Shown here piece after piece: positions 7,921 to 10,649 of a stretch of DNA of 10,649 nucleotides; position 1 is the stretch's first letter, and each line of letters opens with the position of its first letter. Source of the DNA: Thalassiosira profunda (Eukaryota > Bacillariophyta > Thalassiosirophyceae > Thalassiosirales > Thalassiosiraceae); NCBI GenBank assembly GCA_036939355.1, contig JALLAP010000731.1, forward strand, positions 1-10,649, given 5' to 3'. Both the position numbers and the translations under genes were made by a program. Under the pieces are notes generated by a model, which saw only the letters and a list, made by a program, of their open reading frames with translations, was not told the DNA's origin and searched no databases.

Positions 7921-7951
7921 CAAGCCGTGAATTTGCAAGTATCAGGCCTCC
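7921..7951. other. 31-bp convergent spacer, FCP1-like / DUF1499
   Basis: Only 31 bp separate the stop codons of these convergent genes. It includes a TTGCAA palindrome at 7933-7938. There is no AATAAA. Any normal-length 3' untranslated region on either strand must overlap the neighbour's coding sequence. Confidence 0.7.
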
Positions 7952-8920
7952 CTAAAACGATTTGACCCCGTTCTCCTCGGCGTAGCCACGGTGCGTCTCG
8001 AGCAACACCCCCGGCGCGTCCCATCCCTTCTCCCGCAGGCCCTTCGCGATGAAGTTGATTCTCTTAGCATTGACGCCAAAATCCAGGTATCCCAAACGGC
8101 TGCTCGAGCGAACTTGCACCGCGTTGCTGTCCTTTCCGTCGTCCACAAACGCCAGCTCCAGATCATCAATGTACCCCGCCTTCAGGCTCTCAAATTGCGC
8201 ATAGATATAGCCGCTTTTGGGATCATACGTCACGATCTCGAATCCGCCACCGTCAATGTTGGATTGGCCCGGTTGGTACGCTTGCAACACCTCGTGCAAC
8301 TGCTGGAATGCCTCCTCGCGCGACGAGAATGTGCTGGCCGGCCATTTGAAGGGCGGGATATTGGTATCGGGCGAATCCTCGATGTTGTCGTTCGAGCAGA
8401 AGCAGTTGGGTGCTGCAGAAAGAGTATGAGAGTGGGATATCATCACATTTCCGAGTGCATGCATGGATGCGATGCACACTCACCGGCACCGCACTCTTTC
8501 AGGCCCAAGTATTCTTCGCCTGCCAAATCCTTCCGCATCGCAACGCCCAAGCCCTTCGGCTGATATTATGCAGAGGTAACCGACTGCAATGAGCATCACA
8601 TGATATGTGGATAGAGAGGAGGGTGGTATCTTTTTCTTTCTTACCTTGGATCCCCGCTGCTTCGGCCGGTCGTCGTACTGATTCGATATCTTGTTGGGGA
8701 ACGCTCCCGCTTCGGAGGCCAGGGCACCCATCGCCCCCGCCCCGATCAACAGCGACTTGGTGAGGGTCTCGCGCCGCGTCATCGCAGCATCGCCCTCGTT
8801 TGCATCGCTCCGCTCGGCATTCAACGCCGCGGGTGCGCGGGAAACGCCAGATGTACGAGGCCCGGAAAAGGCAGCGCAGGGCGCGACGCCGGCAAGGACG
8901 AGGACACTGGTGAGGTACAT
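7952..8920 (-). CDS. DUF1499 protein, predicted plastid-imported and thylakoid-lumenal (3 exons)
   Basis: Joined exons 8920-8645, 8559-8484 and 8412-7952 give 270 residues; frame is kept across both introns (phases 0 and 1). Residues 1-17 form a signal peptide ending APCAA, with F18 next: the diatom plastid-import site (ER signal then transit peptide with Phe at +1). Residues 47-73 form a second signal with twin arginines R49-R50, a hydrophobic run and AGA before F74, as in Tat-dependent lumenal proteins. The mature part has [13 protein letters not shown] (115-127, cysteines 115, 121, 123), which resembles the PNC start of DUF1499. The family core [18 protein letters not shown] lies at 218-235 after a [10 protein letters not shown] strand. 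Plant homologues of DUF1499 are also chloroplast proteins; the function is unknown to me. The last exon carries almost the whole domain. The start ATG at 8920 is needed for the signal peptide. Confidence 0.87.
8413..8483 (-). other. Intron 2 of DUF1499 gene (71 bp)
   Basis: The donor is G|GTGAGT at 8483 (minus strand) and the acceptor TTTCTGCAG ends at 8413, after a clear pyrimidine tract. It splits an Ala codon (phase 1) and joins KECGA to APNCFC, restoring the DUF1499 N-terminal motif. Confidence 0.88.
8560..8644 (-). other. Intron 1 of DUF1499 gene (85 bp)
   Basis: The donor is AAG|GTAAGA at 8644 (minus strand). The acceptor used here is ATATCAG ending at 8560, phase 0, joining RGSK to PKGLG. 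A second AG, TTGCAG, lies 24 bases earlier in transcript order. Using it keeps frame but adds an in-frame TAA, so the downstream AG must be the productive one. Confidence 0.82.
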
Positions 8921-8937
8921 GGTTGGTAAAGGGTAAA

Positions 8938-8993
8938 GGGGGGGGCGAGCGAGAGGTGTGGCGTGGGGGCGCGGGGGAGGGCGGGGAGCGGGG
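8938..8993 (+). other. G-run cluster, candidate G-quadruplex
   Basis: G-runs stand at 8938-8945 (8 G), 8965-8969, 8973-8977, 8979-8981, 8983-8986 and 8990-8993. The last five runs have loops of 1-3 bases, enough for a four-tetrad-run quadruplex on the + strand. On the minus strand this is the C-rich leader or core promoter of the DUF1499 gene. Confidence 0.6.
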
Positions 8994-9012
8994 AGGAGGA
9001 CGGAAGCTGAGT

Positions 9013-9095
9013 ATTAGCCCTAGGCAATTGCACTAATAGATAGTTCATGCGCTCCTTCACTAACTTCACTTTTACAGAATCTTTCATTAGCCCTA
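9013..9095. repeat. Direct repeat ATTAGCCCTA (two copies)
   Basis: The 10-mer ATTAGCCCTA occurs at 9013-9022 and 9086-9095, start to start 73 bp, both inside the AT-richer core of the divergent spacer. It may be a paired binding site or initiator element; only its placement supports this. Confidence 0.6.
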
Positions 9096-9203
9096 CAACA
9101 GTTAACAGACAAACAACTAACCAAAACAACCCCAACCCCTCTCCGCGCCTCTCCCCGGCGCGCCCCCCCTCAGGTCGCCCCTCACCTCCCCCCGCCTCAC
9201 AGG

Positions 9204-10090
9204 ATGAGCACCGTGTCCGACTCTACCCCCACGCGGCGGCGCGCGGCGGAGCCGAGCAACGATGTCCTCCTGGCGTCTATCGGCGATGAAAACGGCACAG
9301 CCGGCGCTACCCCCGACAACAGCAAAATTAGAAGGGGCTTGCACCTCGAGCTCGGCCCACTCGTCATCAGCGGCGCGGCCCTCGACCGCGTGAGGGCGCG
9401 GGCGGCCTCGTTGTAAGTGCTGGATTCTCCCGGAACATTTCTCTTTTGTTGCAATTTGCAATCCGCATTGAACCGGTTCTCATTCTCTTTGCAAACGGCG
9501 ACGAACCCACATAAAATTGCAGCACCTCCCGGCTGACGATGGACACCCTCCGCCCGCTCCCGCAATTCCTCGGCGTGACCGGTCCCTCCTTCTGCATCGC
9601 CGCGGACGCCTTCAGCCCGCCCATTTCCCTGACGCGGCAGACGGACAAATCTTCCCTCGAAAAGTTCCTCTCGCGGCTGTCGCGCAACTTGTCCTACTTT
9701 GCCACCAACTACGCCGTGGTGGCGCTCTGCACCGTGGTGGTCGTGGCGCTGATGCATCCCGGAATGCTTGTCTACGTGGGCGCCACCTTTGGGCTGTGGT
9801 GGCTGCACGTGATTGTGATTCGGGAGGACGTCCGGCTGGTGGTTGCAAATAGAGATCTCAACGATATCTTCACCCCGAAGCGACGGTCGTGGATACTGAC
9901 GGTGTGGACGATCTGGGTGGCCATTGCCAAGTGCCTGCGGCCGTCGATGAAGGGGATGGCCATCAGCGGCGCGTTGGTGCTCTTTCATGCACTGATGAGG
10001 GACCCGTCGAAATTGGCAATTGTGTCCTCCCGATCGGGGTCGGACAGCGATGAGAGCGAGGTCATGGTGGAGCGGGACGATGCTGTTTGA
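9204..10090 (+). CDS. PRA1: PRA1 (prenylated Rab acceptor / YIP3) family membrane protein (2 exons)
   Basis: Exons 9204-9412 and 9523-10090 join in phase 2 (TT|C, Phe70) to give 258 residues. PRA1 proteins sit in ER/Golgi/endosomal membranes, bind prenylated Rab GTPases and assist vesicle trafficking. Residues 1-60 are a variable hydrophilic head. The family signature begins with the arginine-rich helix before F70, then [12 protein letters not shown] (76-87). [13 protein letters not shown] (121-133) matches the conserved N-L-x-Y-F-x-x-N-Y block. Two hydrophobic hairpins follow (about 133-165 and 191-205 plus 212-226), separated by a charged loop ending [14 protein letters not shown] (224-231) fits the usual end of the domain. 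The tail is acidic and Ser-rich (239-258), as often seen in this family. Without splicing, the first exon would stop at TAA just after the donor, and the second would lack the RPLPQF lead-in, so the join is well supported. Confidence 0.88.
9413..9522 (+). other. Intron of PRA1 gene (110 bp)
   Basis: The donor GTAAGT starts at 9413 and the acceptor TTGCAG ends at 9522; phase 2. The intron holds a perfect tandem of TTGCAAT (9449-9455 and 9456-9462) and a further TTGCAA at 9489-9494, three of the window's 15 copies of that palindrome. Confidence 0.9.
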
Positions 10091-10272
10091 TGGGGATGTA
10101 TTAGGGGAAATGGACAAACAGGGACACAGAAAAGTGCCTGGGAAAAATGGCTCCGGCCGTTGGCTCAAAAACAGCAGAACGATACCTTCCTTTCGATGAA
10201 CAACACATTATTCATTTGAGAGTGCGCAAGAGCACAGCGGTGTTGAGTGAAAAGCGGATTAACATTAAACGA
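10091..10272. other. Convergent spacer, PRA1 / DUF760
   Basis: This 182-bp spacer lies between two facing stop codons and must hold both 3' untranslated regions. The stretch is A-rich on the + strand with no AATAAA and no notable repeat. I see no gene in it. Confidence 0.55.
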
Positions 10273-10649
10273 TCACTCCAGCATTTGCCTCCACTCGCCG
10301 GTGGCCTCGGTCTCCCGCAATCGATACCCGATGACCAACTGCCACAGCGCCAATTGCTGCAACGCCGATCCTGGCAATTCCATCTCCTTCTCCTTGCCTG
10401 CTGCGGCGGCATTTCCGCCGCCATCCGGCCCACCCTCTAACACGAACTCGATCAACATCTTCATCGAATCAACCACCTCCGGGCTTATACCTTGCGTGAG
10501 CGATTTCACATCGCCCTGCAGGCTGGCGATGTAACTGGCGATCCCTCCCGCGCTGCCCGGGCCGGGAACGGCTTGATTGACAAACGAGCTGCCCGCATCG
10601 CCGTTTTCCGCAATGCCCATCTCCTTGGGATCGATGCCCTTCTCCTGCG
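10273..10649 (-). CDS. DUF760 family protein, C-terminal part (partial, 5' end outside window)
   Basis: The frame is open from the right edge to TGA at 10273-10275, giving 124 visible residues. The ATG at 10620 is internal: the nine codons before it (QEKGIDPKE) are open and similar in character. Two blocks match my memory of DUF760, a family of cyanobacteria and plastids: [17 protein letters not shown] with [17 protein letters not shown], then a Gly/Ala-rich insertion with [13 protein letters not shown], then [19 protein letters not shown] near the C-terminus. The domain is two helical halves separated by a loop; here the loop is low-complexity. If it is DUF760, a plastid address would be expected on the missing N-terminus. 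The function is unknown. No visible residue points to an enzyme. Confidence 0.65.
   Translation of the reverse strand, partial: QEKGIDPKEMGIAENGDAGSSFVNQAVPGPGSAGGIASYIASLQGDVKSLTQGISPEVVDSMKMLIEFVLEGGPDGGGNAAAAGKEKEMELPGSALQQLALWQLVIGYRLRETEATGEWRQMLE

Larger units (their letters stand above)
8921..9203. promoter_or_regulatory. Divergent promoter region, DUF1499 / PRA1
   Basis: This 283-bp spacer between divergent start codons has three parts. The first, about 8931-9000, is G-rich on the + strand, which makes the DUF1499 leader C/T-rich. The middle, about 9010-9120, is AT-richer, with GCAATTGC at 9024-9031 and two copies of ATTAGCCCTA. The last, about 9121-9200, is C/T-rich and forms the PRA1 leader. 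Both leaders are thus pyrimidine-rich on their own sense strand. No TATA box is clear. Confidence 0.65.

Noticed and set aside
7991..8563. A 190-codon + strand frame opposite DUF1499 exons 2-3
   Set aside because: It crosses the mapped introns, and the minus strand has clear splice sites and a conserved domain.
8480..8644. Unspliced read-through of DUF1499 exon 1 into a protein ending ...RVRCR
   Set aside because: The tail codes through an intron with good GT..AG borders and destroys the DUF1499 domain; splicing restores it exactly.
9197..10168. A 323-codon open frame on the minus strand opposite PRA1, running through its intron
   Set aside because: It is Arg/His/Pro-rich without any domain, and the + strand carries a well-supported spliced PRA1 gene. 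Openness across the intron is not enough on its own.
1..10649. Search by eye for transposons, long terminal repeats, CRISPR arrays, tRNA or rRNA genes
   Set aside because: No long direct or inverted repeats, no transposase or reverse transcriptase motifs, no regularly spaced repeats and no cloverleaf-like sequence were seen.

Overview
The window reads as a compact nuclear genome segment from a photosynthetic eukaryote with a secondary plastid, most likely a centric diatom. Seven protein-coding genes lie in about 10.6 kb. Introns are few and short (71, 85 and 110 bp) with GT..AG borders. One gene product carries a signal peptide ending in an 'AAF' cleavage site, the ASAFAP-type plastid-import signal of diatoms, followed by a twin-arginine lumenal signal. 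A Thalassiosira-like species with moderately high GC is a reasonable guess, but species cannot be settled by eye.

Layout. (1) 1-389 (+): the 3' end of a two-pore-type cation channel, running in from the left edge. (2) 606-5012 (+): an uninterrupted SKI2 RNA helicase of the cytosolic exosome's Ski complex. (3) 5085-6518 (-): a TPR protein resembling Acl4, the dedicated chaperone of ribosomal protein Rpl4/uL4. (4) 6862-7920 (+): an FCP1/NIF-type HAD phosphatase-like protein in which the second catalytic Asp is replaced by Asn (DLNG). (5) 7952-8920 (-): a three-exon DUF1499 protein predicted for the thylakoid lumen. (6) 9204-10090 (+): a two-exon PRA1/YIP3 membrane-trafficking protein. (7) 10273-10649 (-): the 3' end of a DUF760 family gene, leaving at the right edge.

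Apart from the first two genes, which run in tandem, the genes alternate strand. SKI2/ACL4, the FCP1-like gene/DUF1499 and PRA1/DUF760 are convergent pairs with gaps of 72, 31 and 182 bp. ACL4/FCP1-like (343 bp) and DUF1499/PRA1 (283 bp) are divergent pairs sharing promoter regions. Both divergent spacers hold the 8-bp palindrome GCAATTGC, found nowhere else in the window. The related palindrome TTGCAA occurs 15 times by hand count, with a cluster in non-coding DNA.

The genes do not form one pathway. SKI2 and ACL4 belong to RNA decay and ribosome assembly. DUF1499 and DUF760 are poorly characterised families with plastid ties. The channel and PRA1 are endomembrane proteins. I saw no transposon, CRISPR array, tRNA or rRNA, and no convincing new multi-gene system. 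The items worth following up are the shared palindromes, the DLNG phosphatase, the alternative acceptor in the DUF1499 gene and the very tight tail-to-tail gene pairs.
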